Below are positions 47,701-58,959 of a stretch of DNA of 64,000 bases, one piece after another (the stretch's first letter is position 1; every line of letters begins with the position of its first letter). The translations under genes were made by a program, and so were the position numbers. The notes beneath the pieces were generated by a model. That model was not told the DNA's origin, made no database searches, and saw nothing but the letters and a program-made list of their open reading frames with translations. Origin of the DNA: Cercophora sp. LCS_1 (taxonomy: Eukaryota > Ascomycota > Sordariomycetes > Sordariales > Lasiosphaeriaceae); NCBI GenBank assembly GCA_036250225.1, contig JAPZLL010000020.1, positions 62,001 to 126,000 on the forward strand. Reading direction: 5' to 3'.

Positions 47701-48748
47701 CCCCCGATCGGCGCCGGGGAGCCATGGCCTTCTCGCTCCGCACCCCTGCGAGCAACGCCGTGCGACCGTGAAGGCTACGTTCCTGTCCATCGCGCCATCG
47801 CACCGCTCCTCAACAACTTCTTCTTTGGTCGGGCCACGACCTTTGAGAATCGGAGGGTTGGGTGCGCGCGCTTCGGATGCGGGAAAATGTGGTGTTAGTG
47901 TTTCATCCAAAATTCCAGACATTTTGCCAATGGCGATCTATCGCGACTGGACACGGTCTCCCGTCCGTCTCTAAACGCGGCCCGCAGAGCTACCAAAAGC
48001 TTGCATCCAGGCGAGGTCGCCTCATCGCCACGACGGGCCCCAATGGCGTGCGGCGGATAGTGCTCTGGTCATAAGGGGCAGCTCGCGGCCGCTGGATGGT
48101 GTACTTATCGTCAACGTCTCCGACTCGGTGGCTGCTCTGGTCAATGCCTCACGGGCTGGATCGCTGGTTGTTGGTGTTTCAGGGCAGCTATGCAAATGCG
48201 GGCTCCCACCACAGAGCATTGAGACATTCCAGCTTCTTGTTTCGGAACACAGGTAACATGGCGACCAAGATGGTCGTACCTCTCAATTTGGGGCCGATCC
48301 AGTTACCGGCGAGGTCATCTCCCCCCGCCCTCTGCCCCTATATTGGCACCAATTCAGCCGTGCGACCGGGTATTTGGCAGACTGAGGCCCAAAAAGCCCA
48401 ACTGACCTGCTCTTATCTGCGTACATTCCAAACGTGGGGTGGCGTAGGATACCCGTTGCAAGCAAGCGAGGAGTCGGCCAAGCTCAGGCTGACCCGGCGA
48501 TCCATCCAGCTGGCCGCTGCTCCCGATGCATTGATATTGCTTGCACAACCCGCCCGCGCAAGCTCTCGCCCTCTCCCGCCGTCTGTCAGTCAAGACGCTT
48601 GTGACAGTAAAAGTTGTTGGGAAAGATTGAGCGCCAAAAGCCCCGGCGCTGGTGGCTTGAAGTCACAACAAAGATAACAGGAGGCCAGGTGATAAGAAGC
48701 CAGGCCACCCCGTTCAGAGATCCTCGTCGACCGAGTGAACTCGCAAAC
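44718..48748. other. 4.0-kb divergent intergenic region
   Basis: It separates the rhodopsin-like gene from the oligopeptide transporter gene. It is GC-rich with many overlapping short frames on both strands, none with a recognisable domain or coherent splicing. GATA-type sites occur at the right end. Confidence 0.5.
48673..48696 (+). promoter_or_regulatory. Paired GATA sites upstream of the oligopeptide transporter
   Basis: GATAA at 48673-48677 and GATAAG at 48691-48696 lie 53-76 bp before the start codon; a third site in reverse (CTTATC) is at 48412-48417. Fungal GATA factors of the AreA/Nit2 type bind such motifs in nitrogen-regulated transporter genes, so nitrogen control is a reasonable guess. 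The motif is short and can occur by chance. Confidence 0.35.
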
Positions 48749-51559
48749 ATGTCTGGGACAGTCGAGAAGAAGCCCGGGTCGGCCGACTCGGCCCCCGCCG
48801 CCGCCGACTTGGAAGACAAGAAGTCGGTATGTTAGTCCTATACAGGCCTTCGCGAGACGAACACTGACAGTGTGACAGCCTCTCATCATGTCGTTTGAGG
48901 AACGCGGTATTGGTGAGGTCGACAGGGTTCTCAATGCCACCGAGAAGGATCTGGCTGAGGCCAACGAGATCGCGGGCAGGTTCACCTTGGAGGACACCAA
49001 GCGTGTATGTTTGATCCGGACCGCCCGAGTCCCCGTGCTGGTCTAACCTCTCCCAGCTCATGAAGCAAGTCCACGTCCAGCATGCGAGGGACCCGAACTT
49101 CCCCATCAGCATTATCAACAAGATCGAAGACTTTTTGGGTAGGGAGCCCCTGGCAGGCCGTGGCATGAGGCATCATCGCTGACTCTAGCACTTCAGGGAA
49201 CGATGACATCTTTGAGAACCCAGACAAGCACCAGGAGATTATCCAAGAGATGAAGATTGAGGCTGCCCTGATCACCAACAACTCGCCATATGCTGAAGTG
49301 CGCGCTGTCGTCGATAACCATGACGACCCAGCTCTCCCGGTGTCGACGATTCGTGCTTGGGGCATGGGCATCTTTTTCGCTTGCTGCATCTCGTTCATCA
49401 ACTCGTTCTTCGATGTTCGCCTGCCGAGCATCTATGTCACGACGACAGTCCCCCAGCTTCTGGCCTACCCCCTTGGCAAGTTCCTCGAGAGAGTTCTCCC
49501 CGACAAGGGCTTTACTGCCTTTGGTGTGCGCCACAGCTTGAACCCTGGCCCGTTCAACAAGAAGGAGCACATGCTGATTACCATCATGTCCAACGTCGCC
49601 AAGAGCACTCCGTATACCAACTACATTGTCTGGATCCAGTACCTGCCTCAGTACTTTGACCAGCCCTGGGCTATTAGCATTGGATATCAGCTGTTGATTG
49701 CTCTCTCCACCAACTTTATTGGCTACGGTCTGGCCGGACTCTGCCGTCGATTCCTCGTGTATCCGGCATACTGCGTGTGGCCGACAAGCCTTGTCACCAT
49801 TGCGCTGAACTCGGCCTTCCACGACCAGGCCACCGAGGCGGCTGTAGTCACCGGCCCCTTCAAGACGATCTGGAGGTCCACTCGTCTCAAGTTTTTCCTC
49901 TGGGCCTTCGCCGCCATGTTCTGCTACTTTTGGTTCCCTAACTACATCTTTGCCGCGCTGTCGTATTTTAGCTGGATGACATGGATAGCACCCGAGAACG
50001 CCGATCTTGCCAACATCACTGGCAGCTTGTCCGGCCTTGGCTTGAACCCCATCCCGACGTTCGACTGGAACATCCTAACCTTCAACGTTGACCCGCTAAT
50101 GGTTCCGTTCTACTCGACTTTCAATTTGTTCTTGGGAGCTCTGGGCTCCATGTTCGTCATCATCGTCTTCTACTACACCAATGCGTTCAACACGGGCTAC
50201 ATCCCCATCAACTCCAACCGCACCTTTGATCATTTTGGCCTTCGCTACAAGGTCAAGGATATCATTGACGAACGCGGCATTTTCGATGGCTCCAAGTATG
50301 AGCAGTACTCGCCGCCCTTCCTCTCCGCCGCCAACGTTGTGGTGTACATGTTCTTCTTTGCCATGTATTCCGCAACGGTGACCTACGGTATTCTGTACCA
50401 CCGCCACGAAATCATGCTGGGAATGCGGGATCTCTGGCAAAGCGTCAAGGCGAGGAAAGCGGGCGAGAACACCCAAAAGAGCGACCTCGATGTGCACAAC
50501 CGGCTGATGAAGGCCTACAAGGAGGTGCCCGAGTGGTGGTACATGATCACCCTCGCCATCTCGATTGCCATCGGCATGGTGGGCATTGCGTGCTGGCCGA
50601 CGTTCACCACCCCATTCGTTGTGCTCTACGGAATTGCGCTCTGCCTCGTCTTCGTCGTGCCTATTGGGATCATCTACGCCATGACCGGTGTCCCCGTTAC
50701 ACTCAATGTCATTGCTGAGTTTATCGGCGGCGTCTGGGTTGAGGGCAATGCCATCGCCATGTGCTTCTTCAAGTCGTACGGCTATGTCACCTGCGCGCAC
50801 GCCCTGTCGTTCAGCAACGATCTCAAGCTCGCCCACTACCTGAAGATTCCACCCCGCTTCACCTTCTGGGCCCAGATGGTCCCGACCGTTGTCTCGACGT
50901 TTATCAGCGTCGGTATTCTGCAATACCAGGTCAACATCAAGGACGTTTGCACGCCGGATGCGCCGTTCCGCTTCACCTGCCCGGGTGTCAACACTTTCTT
51001 TACCGCCGCCGTTTTCTGGGGAACCGTCGGGCCGCGCAAGATCTGGGGCATTGGTGGACAATATGTGACCACGCTGGTCGGGTTCCCCATCGGCGTTGCC
51101 ATTGTCGTCTTCTTCTACGTCCTCAGCTTGAAGTGGCCCAAGAACCCCATCATCCGTAACGCGCACCCCGTCGTCATGATGGGCGGTGCCCTCGCGTGGG
51201 CGCCTTTCAACATGGCGTACCTCTGGCCCGCCGTTCCGGTCGCGGCTTTCTCGTGGTTGTACCTCAAGAACCGGTTCCTTAGCTTCTGGTCAAAGGTTTG
51301 TCTTCTTCTCTATCTCTCTCGCCTGTGACGTCGACTAACTCGCGTCTAATAGTACAACTTTGTTACGTCGGCCGCTTTCTCGTGCGCTATTGCCATCTCC
51401 GGCATTGTTATCTTCTTTGCGCTGCAAATCTCCGAGATTGAGATTAACTGGTGGGGCAACAGCGTGCTTAGCGACGGCTGTGATGCCAGGGGTGACTGCA
51501 CGCGTCTTGTCCTCGAGGAGGGCGAGTACTTTGGGCCGCGTATTGGCGAGTTTAGCTGA
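48749..51559 (+). CDS. Oligopeptide transporter, OPT family
   Basis: Exons 48749-48826, 48879-49004, 49057-49138, 49197-51295 and 51353-51559 give 863 residues. OPT hallmarks are clear: SPYAEVRAVVDNHDDP before the first helix, NPGPFNKKEH at 211-220, GNAIAMCFFKSYGY, and LKIPPRFTFWAQM with KIPPR at 645-649. About 14-16 membrane helices are expected. OPT members import tetra- and pentapeptides, glutathione or similar compounds with protons across the plasma membrane. The hydrophilic N-terminus of about 130 residues has an acidic/basic helical part (ERGIGEVDRVLNATEKDLAE). The final exon supplies the last helix and a short cysteine-containing tail. The specific peptide substrate is unknown. Confidence 0.94.
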
Positions 51560-53018
51560 GGGAGTTAATGGGTCTTGTGAAAGGGTTTGCTTGAAGGGTT
51601 GCCTTGTTTGGGGAGTTGACTTTTTCTGTCTTTGGCTCGGCTTGAACATGACTTGTTTATGACACGGTGGGATCATTCGTTTAGCAGGGAGCGGGGGTTG
51701 GATGTACGTTATATTAGCTTAGTCTTGGTATATATCGAGTATTTAGTGATATATCATGTTGTATCGTGTTTGACGAGGTGTTGTGAGTGTATGCTGTGAG
51801 AGCATGTCTTGATAATATTGTGCAATGCTGTGGTGCATGACCAACCATAGCGTGCGAGCAATCACGTGAAGCCGAGTGGCAGTTGCACAAGTATTCCTAG
51901 AATCGAGAGCCGTCTCTGAGGTGGAGCGGTTTGGGAGGCGTGATGAGAGTTATTGTCGGGTTTGGAACTGGTGGGAGTCTTTCGAGTGCTATCTCGTGTG
52001 TGTGCGGTTTTGGGCTTGCGAGTCTTGGGAGGCCGGGGAGGCTGGTGAGTCTTGATTGGAGGGTTCCCATTTTGGTTGTGTCCGGTCACTGGTTCGAGGG
52101 GCTGGGTCCAATTCGACACGTGGCAAGGGTTGGGATTTGTTGGTGGTGGGCGCGCTGGTTGGTGAGAGATGGTTGAACATGGGTTTGGAGATGGGCAGGG
52201 GCCTACAAATTTGCCGATAGTGTTCCTGGGCTCCCTTTGTTGGGATGCTGGGACTCGGGGGTTGGACAAAGGGTGGGGATAAAGGCGTGGGCGGGACCAC
52301 GTGGGCTAGGGGTTAAGTCGCTGATAAGTGGGGATTGGGCTCCTTTGAATGGTAATGAGGTTCGATGGGATGTTGCTGGGTAGCTGGTTGGCTAGATCTT
52401 AGGCTGGTGATAAGTGATGGGGTTTGGTGGTGTTGTCGCTTGTCATTCCATGATGTTGTGGCTTTCTAGGACTGGTATTAGTCCGGTGCGTTCAAAGAGG
52501 CCGGTGGCAAGCCACCACACATTCTGTCGGATTCTTAATTCTTATCTAGGTTTTGTGGCTTCAGTTAGGCAAGTCCTCAACAAAATAAACGGCAGGCACC
52601 GAGAAATCGAAGGGATATTCATCCACCAAAAGGAATGACTCCGAGATCCCAATGCATCATTCAACATGTAAATGCTTACAACGCTATTTACAAGGCCTTA
52701 GACATGTCTGTCGACACGTATTACCCGAGTTTCCAATACCTGCTCAGCCCACTTGAGAGGATTCAAGCTACAACCTCGGTTGAAGGAAATCGCCGCGGCA
52801 ATCTTGAACAAGAACTAATGACAAGCCACAGCCGAATCGCAACACGAAACGGCTTGGAGGCTGCCGAAGGCTTACGAGGTGCTGAAAACGAAAAAGGCTA
52901 ATAGGTATCCATGACGTCCTCGAAAGGCTGTGGGCCCCCAGATATTTTCTCTGTCGAACAATCTTCCCTCAAAAAAAAAAAAATAACGAGTCGCAGCCAC
53001 CCACGACTGGCAACTCCC
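51560..53018. other. 1.46-kb intergenic region
   Basis: It runs from the transporter 3' end to the BTB relic. An AT-rich patch at about 51710-51800 is probably the transcript end. No gene recognised. Confidence 0.5.
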
Positions 53019-54348
53019 ATGGAATCATCAAACAGGGGAAACAAGTTGGCTACCAAACGCCCCAGAGGTCCTTCCCCGGAGTCGGAGTCGGAGCTGAAGC
53101 CGGAGCCGGAGCCGGAGGCAAAAAGAAGACAAGTTGAAAAGATATGGCAAGTTACCTTCCTACCTTTCCGATCCAGCCCTGTTTTTCGTACACGCCATTT
53201 TCGTTTCTATCTACTTAACGCCCGCCCACCAATGCCTCCGCGTGGTTTTGAAACATTGGTACCACCATGCTGCCTATGTACGATCAAAATCGTTCAGCTG
53301 TTTTACGAGTTAAACGTGTGCTGGAAATTCTAAATATGTCAATTTATAAATACCGATGCCCTTTTAGAATGAATAAAGGCTTGGGTGGTGCCGAGAAAGG
53401 GCCAGCGTTTTGTATGAGAGCAGTGTGCCAGAGCCCCAACGGAAATGGGGCGTGCGAAAAAAACGGAGCTCTTCCGATCTGGTAGCAGAGACAGCCAGCT
53501 AATCCAACCCAACAGCCTCGCAGAACAGCCCATCGCTGCCGTCCAGGTCCCCGACCCCGTTTTCTACTTCCCAGTGCGTGTCTTCCACATACACCGCCAG
53601 CTCCTCCACGATGAGTCTACCTTCTTCGCCACCACAAGCGACACCCCTAAAAGTGACCGTTATGACATCCCGTACGAGCACCTCCACAGCCTGAGGACAT
53701 TCACGCCTTGGCTATACACGGAAGAGATCCCAGTGGACGAGTTGGACGATGGGTACCCCCCAGACGGCGGGACTGTCGAAAAAAAAGACCACTGAGAAGG
53801 AAAAGACCGCCGAGGCGGGGTCGGCCACGTCATCAAGCTCTTCAGTGACCCTGGATCATGAGGAACAAGAGGCTCACAGGCCCTGGTACACCAATCTCGA
53901 AGACTGGAAACAACGCGTCTTTGCACGGCTTCTGGACGCCTACTAGTTTGTGTGCAAGTACGGAGCCCTGAAATTCAAGAGGAGCGTTGTGCTCTTGTGG
54001 CAGCGGTTTACTAGTCACACCAGGGCGTTGCCGCACGTTTCCATCGTACAGCGACTCCTCGACAAGAAGATTTGTGGCGATCCAGGGCCGTTGCGTTCCT
54101 ACGTTGTTCACTGCTTCTCCGCGTTTAACGAGCTGGAAGTATCCTTTCGCAAGGACGAAATGGGGCAACTTCCTGCTGGGTTCCTAGCTGAGCTGCTGGA
54201 GGCTATTACTACCGATTCTGACGTGGAGCTGGATGGGGGTGTTCGGTGGTGTGAGTCTCGTGAGCATAAAGAAGATGCAGAGATGAAGAGCTGTGAGGGG
54301 GAAAGGGCGGATGACCCAGATTACAAGGGCGATTCGAAAGGCACCTAG
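53019..54348 (+). pseudogene. Decayed BTB/POZ-domain gene
   Basis: A BTB-like frame is visible from about 53505: DPVFYFPVRVFHIHRQLL followed by ESTFFA and later LRTFTPWLYTEEIP, the pattern of fungal BTB/POZ proteins (hydrophobic strand, H-x-x-L, S-x-F-F, W-L-Y). The frame breaks at an A8 tract at 53779-53786 and continues in the next frame (EAHRPWYTNLEDWKQRVFARLLDAY). There it meets a TAG at 53944-53946 and then runs on in the same frame (FVCKYGALKFKRSVVLLW) to 54348 as the usual post-BTB helical part. The start at 53019 with a Glu/Pro-rich N-terminus, and an AT-rich intron-like stretch before 53440, are uncertain. BTB proteins are protein-interaction adaptors. Both breaks could in principle be sequence errors. 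Confidence 0.5.
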
Positions 54349-54658
54349 GCAACGATAATTTATGAGAGTTATCTTTCGCGCCCCCCATTTCGCTCGATGT
54401 GACACCCCTAGCCCCGGATATTGAGCCTTATCCCTCATAATAAAGAGCTAAAGCGCTTTTCAAAAGACACAAATCCCTTTTAAAAATGCGTAACCGTCTT
54501 GAAAAGGCTTAGAAGTCATAGTAAATATGAAGCTTTCATAATATCAAGGCGGTGCATCTTGTGTAATATGTTTATGGAGGCATTTGAAGATGTGTGAGTT
54601 GGGGTTGTAAACGGGGTGTGATTGGAAGCAAAATGGAGGGTGTGAAAATAACTCTCGT
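54349..54658. other. Convergent intergenic spacer
   Basis: About 310 bp, AT-rich for this window. It contains a loose inverted repeat of a CTTTTCAA-type motif (about 54454-54510). No gene. Confidence 0.4.
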
Positions 54659-55658
54659 TTAGAAATGCAATGCTGGACACAGCTTCTTCAAAGAGCCACT
54701 GTCTATCTTCCCATTCTGAACTAGTCCCAGTAAACCATCGCCATGAAATCCCTTCGACATGCCCCTCTTCGTTGGTATTGGCACGTAATACTCCGCCCCG
54801 GTCTGAACATCTGCAGCCGTCAACGGCATAGCAATCACCGACAGAACCGAGATATCGGCAAGACTGTACCCTGCCAGTGCTGACCACACGTGTGAACGCT
54901 GCGCGGTGCTGGTGAACGAGATATCGCACTGGTTTCGATGTTCATGGCGGCGGTACACCCGCGTCGTATGTAGTGTGATTTCGAACCCGTTCTCATTGTC
55001 GTTGTCCTCACCAATGCGACTAGAGCCACTGAACCCGGCGTCTCCATCATCTCGCTGCTCATGATGCGAAACATGAAAGCTTGACCGACATAGGTCCCCG
55101 GATTGCCACAGCTTCTGTCGTAGCTCTGCGTTCTCGGCCAGCACTTTCTCGATCGAGACTTCCAGCCGTTGTCGGTCCTGAGCAGCCGCCGCATCCGAGT
55201 TGCTTGAAAATAACACCATAAGTGAAATCCTTTCTGTCACAGCACCAAACTTACCACTGTAATATGTTCAACATGAGTGTCAACGACAATTTATACCGCT
55301 GCACCCTCCCAACATGCTCCTCAAGCCGCATCTTGTACAAATACCACAACATGGGCCTCGTCCCACCCATACGCAGCAAAAGGGCCTCGAATGACGAAAA
55401 AGCGAGCATTGCATCAGCCAAGGCGATGCGTAGATCGTCAACTTGTATCATTCTATGCCGAGAGCCAACCGTATCGAAGCTGCTAATGAGCGTTTGCATT
55501 GCATGCAAAGCCATCTCGACGTGTTGGACCTCCTTTCGGGCTTCATTGACTGCGTCGGGTGAGTTTCGGATGGAGGATATCGCATCCAGAAGTGCCACTA
55601 CTTTGCCTGCTGCGGTGAGGAGGCCGACGACGGCTGCGGTGATTGTTAGGGGGTCCAT
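54659..55658 (-). CDS. Stand-alone Helo-like / fungal STAND N-terminal domain protein
   Basis: Exons 55658-55255 and 55202-54659 give 315 residues. The start MDPLTITAAVVGLLTAAGKV followed by a helical region of about 130 residues (DAVNEARKEVQHVEMALHAM, LMLNILQCNSDAAAAQDRQR) is characteristic of the fungal N-terminal domain of STAND/NLR-type proteins (PF17111-type, Helo-like). In larger relatives this domain precedes NACHT or NB-ARC and repeat regions and is thought to act as a membrane-active or signalling head in incompatibility and cell death. Here no NTPase or repeat domain follows; the C-terminal half has a coiled-coil-prone heptad stretch and then the segment SLADISVLSVIAMPLTAADV, seen in short stand-alone members of the family. 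Splicing inside the cysteine codon is unambiguous. Function unknown. Confidence 0.78.
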
Positions 55659-55948
55659 GGTCGTGCCTGAGTAGTGGCCGGGGAGGATTTGCAACGGATA
55701 AAAGCGAGCAGTGATGACGGGGAAATATCTGCGGAAGAATCTTTGATTCTTATGGGGGTTGGGATGCTGTGACACCCTCCATCGCCTTTGGCATGGAGAA
55801 GAATGCCTCGTGATGAAGGGCGGCAATTTAGGCGGCAGATTAGCGAGATGACGCAACTTGGCTAGGTACAACACCCATCAAAGAGACTGGCGAGATAGTC
55901 CATCCCAAGGAGTTGAACTTGACATGAACTCCTGGGGAGACCAACTCT

Positions 55949-57802
55949 TCAAAGATCCTTGACAATCCTGAAAAATTTCAAGATGCCATACTCCTCCCAG
56001 CGGCTGCCCTTCTTCTCCCCATCCAAAACCTTCTGCTTCGCCGCCTCCCACTCTCCACCCCTGACACCCCGTCCCTTCCCAGCCTGCAACACCTCCCTCA
56101 CAACCCCAACCTCGCCCGAAACCCTCAACACCCGTCCCTTCTCATCTACCGCCTCAGCCTCGACCCTCCCAACCCTGCCCTTGACAACCAACTTCGTCTC
56201 AAACCCCGTCCTCTCCACCTCCCCAAGAAACGCCCTCGACCCAAACCGATCCGTAACCTCATAAAACCGCCAAACACTCGTCTCCGTATCCCCATTCCAG
56301 CTCGCATAAACCGTCGTCTCACCATCTCCGCCCTCCAACGCAGCAACAGCAATCTCCTCATTCGGCAGCCCCGTCCAATTGAATTTGAAAGCGCGATAAT
56401 TCTCCACGCCCAGTCCCAAATATCCGCTCTCAACCCAGGCATGGAAAACCGGTGTACCATCCTGCGTATACTCAGTCACTGCGCCCTCGCTGCCCCAGTT
56501 GACCAAGACATTCCCGCTAGGCAGGACTTGAGTCGACCCCTGGCTCTTGGATAACAACTTGTACCCCTTGGGCGGGTAATACCCCTGAACCAACTCAGCG
56601 GTCCACTTGTTTGTGTCGAGCCGCAGAATCTTGCCGCTGCTTTGGTCGGCTGTGTGGACTTCACGCCCAGTACCGTGCTCGCTGCCGTGGGCGGCGTTAT
56701 CGTATAGGCTGATGATCTCGATGCCGTTGGTGGAGTCTTGGGAGAGCCAGCGCGCGTGGTGCTGGAAGCAGAATTTGGCGTTGTCGGGGATGGTGAAATC
56801 GCTGCGCTTGCCGTTGAGGCGCCAGATGATGGAGCCGTCTGTGCCATTGATTTTGACGATGGCGCAGGCGTCGCGGGCGGAGATGAGGTAGTTGCCTGAG
56901 GCGTCTTTGTCGACGCTGTTGATGTGGAAGTAGTCCCATGCGTCAGAGGAGTTGTAGCCTGAGCCGGCTTGGCCGGGGTTGAGGGGCAGGATTGCTTCTG
57001 GCAGTGGTTGTTAGTTGTAATGGAGGAGAGAGAGGGAGGTGAGGAGGAGAAAGAGGGAAATAAGGAGGAGAAAGAGGGAGGTGAGGAGGAGAGAGAAAGA
57101 GGTGAGGAGGAGAAACGAACCGTCCGGGGAGATGTGGTCTAGGCTGGACCATTCGAAGAGGAGTTTACCGGTGGCAATGTCGAGTTCTGGTGTGTGTCAG
57201 TGGAGTGAAAGATAAAGAGTTGGTGATAATAGACCTTGGATGATGGCATTGACGATCCATTGCTGTTCCGGGCTGCCGCCGTAGGCAGACAGGTCGCGGG
57301 GAACGGGCTGGTAGACCTCGATGAGGCCGGTCTCTTCGTTGACAATGTGGAACTCATGCTTGTCGACCAGCTTATGGTTGCCAGCACGAAGCTCGCGGAT
57401 GGTCTCGTAGCGCTGGTCGAGAAAGGTGATGTGGCCATGACCGTGGCCGTAGCCGGCGTTGTGGTCGCCCTCGAAGCTGAAGAGGACGTCCTTGCCCTTC
57501 CAGCGTCCGGCCTGGAAGTTGGTGGTCCAGATGCTGTACAGGCCGTAGCCAGACCAGACGAGATCGCCATTGTCGCGGAAGATGTACGGACCGGCCTGGC
57601 GGGGACCATGCTGCTCCGTCGGGGTGTCGGCATATCCGGCGAAAGGAGCGATGAACAGGTATCCCTTGTCGGCGTCCTTGGTGGCCGGGATGGTGATGTT
57701 CAGGCGAGGAGGCGCCAGGTCGCTACGGGACCTGAACTGCCAGTCGGCAGAAGCAAAGTCAAGCAGTGTAAGAACTGCGGCGAGGGAGGTTGCGGCTCTC
57801 AT
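55949..57802 (-). CDS. Secreted arylsulfotransferase-family protein (ASST, Arylsulfotran_2 type)
   Basis: Exons 57802-57235, 57186-57121 and 56997-55949 give 560 residues. A typical signal peptide (MRAATSLAAVLTLLDFASA, cleavage after Ala19) sends it out of the cell. The rest has the repeating beta-propeller blade pattern of fungal ASST proteins: HKLVDKHEFHIVN, DAWDYFHINSVDKD, NYLISARDACAIVKIN, SIIWRLNG, FQHHARWLS, and NVLVNWGSEGAVTEY. Bacterial ASST moves a sulfate group between phenolic compounds using an active-site histidine; the fungal branch is mostly uncharacterised, so the activity here is inferred from the family. Several N-x-S/T sites are available for glycosylation. Intron 2 (56998-57120) has been enlarged by a purine-rich tandem repeat. 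Upstream frame and length are normal for the family. Confidence 0.85.
57021..57115 (-). repeat. Purine-rich (plus strand) minisatellite in an intron
   Basis: About four imperfect copies of a roughly 21-bp GAGGTGAGGAGGAGAAA-type unit fill most of intron 2 of the arylsulfotransferase gene. On the transcribed sense (minus) strand it is a pyrimidine tract, which may strengthen the 3' splice site. Confidence 0.8.
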
Positions 57803-58959
57803 GGTGTTGGACCAGGGGATGAGCTATCGGCGTCAGCTACCGTTGCAGTCATCTCTTCAAACTTTAGGTACATTCACCTTGTCTTAGTGAACGCCCCTAG
57901 AAAAATGTCAAGATTCTGTTCCTCCGCTTGAAGCCCTTTTATGTAAACGTAAGATGTGAGATGTGCGATGATGAAACGAGGTGTGCTACGAAGAAAAGCT
58001 CACTGACACTGAGGTAGGAGGAGCGAGACAACTTTAACACAGGACGAACACTAGAATGAGAATGGGAAGCACAGGTGCCTCGGAGCGTCTCGCAAGGCAT
58101 GACGCAATCCAATCTTTGAATGGAGTATGAACACCGTGGCAAGCTTCTGTGGGCTCAAATTGTCGTCATGACGTTTGGCAAAGGCATCACTGCATGTCAA
58201 CCAACGATGTGGGAAGCTGAATGCTGTGAATCGTCCTCTTCAATGCCCGACCTTCTCGGCTCCAAGAGGCATGATGATCGACGCAAATTTCTAACTGGTT
58301 GAATTCTCTCGGGCATGCCCTCCTGTTGCCGTTCGGGTTTATCTCCGAAGTCTAGACTCGCGGCAAGCTCAACTCATTGGATCAGGGAGAGGATTGTCCC
58401 TTACGCACAGCTGTGCACCATACGCAGCCCGGATGGCATCACACCAGTCGTGTTGATCATCTGTTGGCCAACGGTGCCTTCTCTCATGCAGTAGGCCGTA
58501 CCGAGTTCCCTCTTTCCTGGTGATTGGAGCCGGTGTCTGGGTCTCTGCGGGGCCTTTCCGGTGCCGGAAGCAGGGCACCAGCGCCGACGAGTCACAGGCC
58601 CCGGAGCGGTGACAAGGGGTCCGTTAGCGGCGGGTACGGAATGCCGTGCCGCGCCTTGGAGGGCCGCGGTGAACTCTGGGAGTCTGCGTTCAGGGGCTAG
58701 GGATATCGTTGTAAGCGGGATATTCGTTTACAAGGTATACGATGAGTCCTCGCCGATCCGCGACGCGAACTTTTCGTGCTTCACGCCACGGGAGCAAGTG
58801 GGTCAGGATCCCACATCGCCTGGATGGTGAAATCTGTCGCTTGTCTCGTTTTGTTGTTGCGGTCTCGTCCCCAACTTTGTCCTCAACTTCTCGTCGAGCA
58901 TCGAAACACCAAAAAACCCGAGGGCAAGCGGACGCCAAGACGACAACGAGGACAACGAC
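57803..58959. other. 1.16-kb divergent intergenic region
   Basis: It separates the arylsulfotransferase gene from the MFS transporter. A short dyad lies at 58556-58569. No gene recognised. Confidence 0.5.
58556..58569. promoter_or_regulatory. TTCCGG-TG-CCGGAA dyad (possible Zn2Cys6 site)
   Basis: A perfect 6+2+6 dyad containing inverted CGG half-sites lies about 390 bp before the MFS start. Fungal Zn2Cys6 factors bind paired CGG sites, though a 2-bp spacing is not one of the best known. Weak evidence. Confidence 0.25.
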
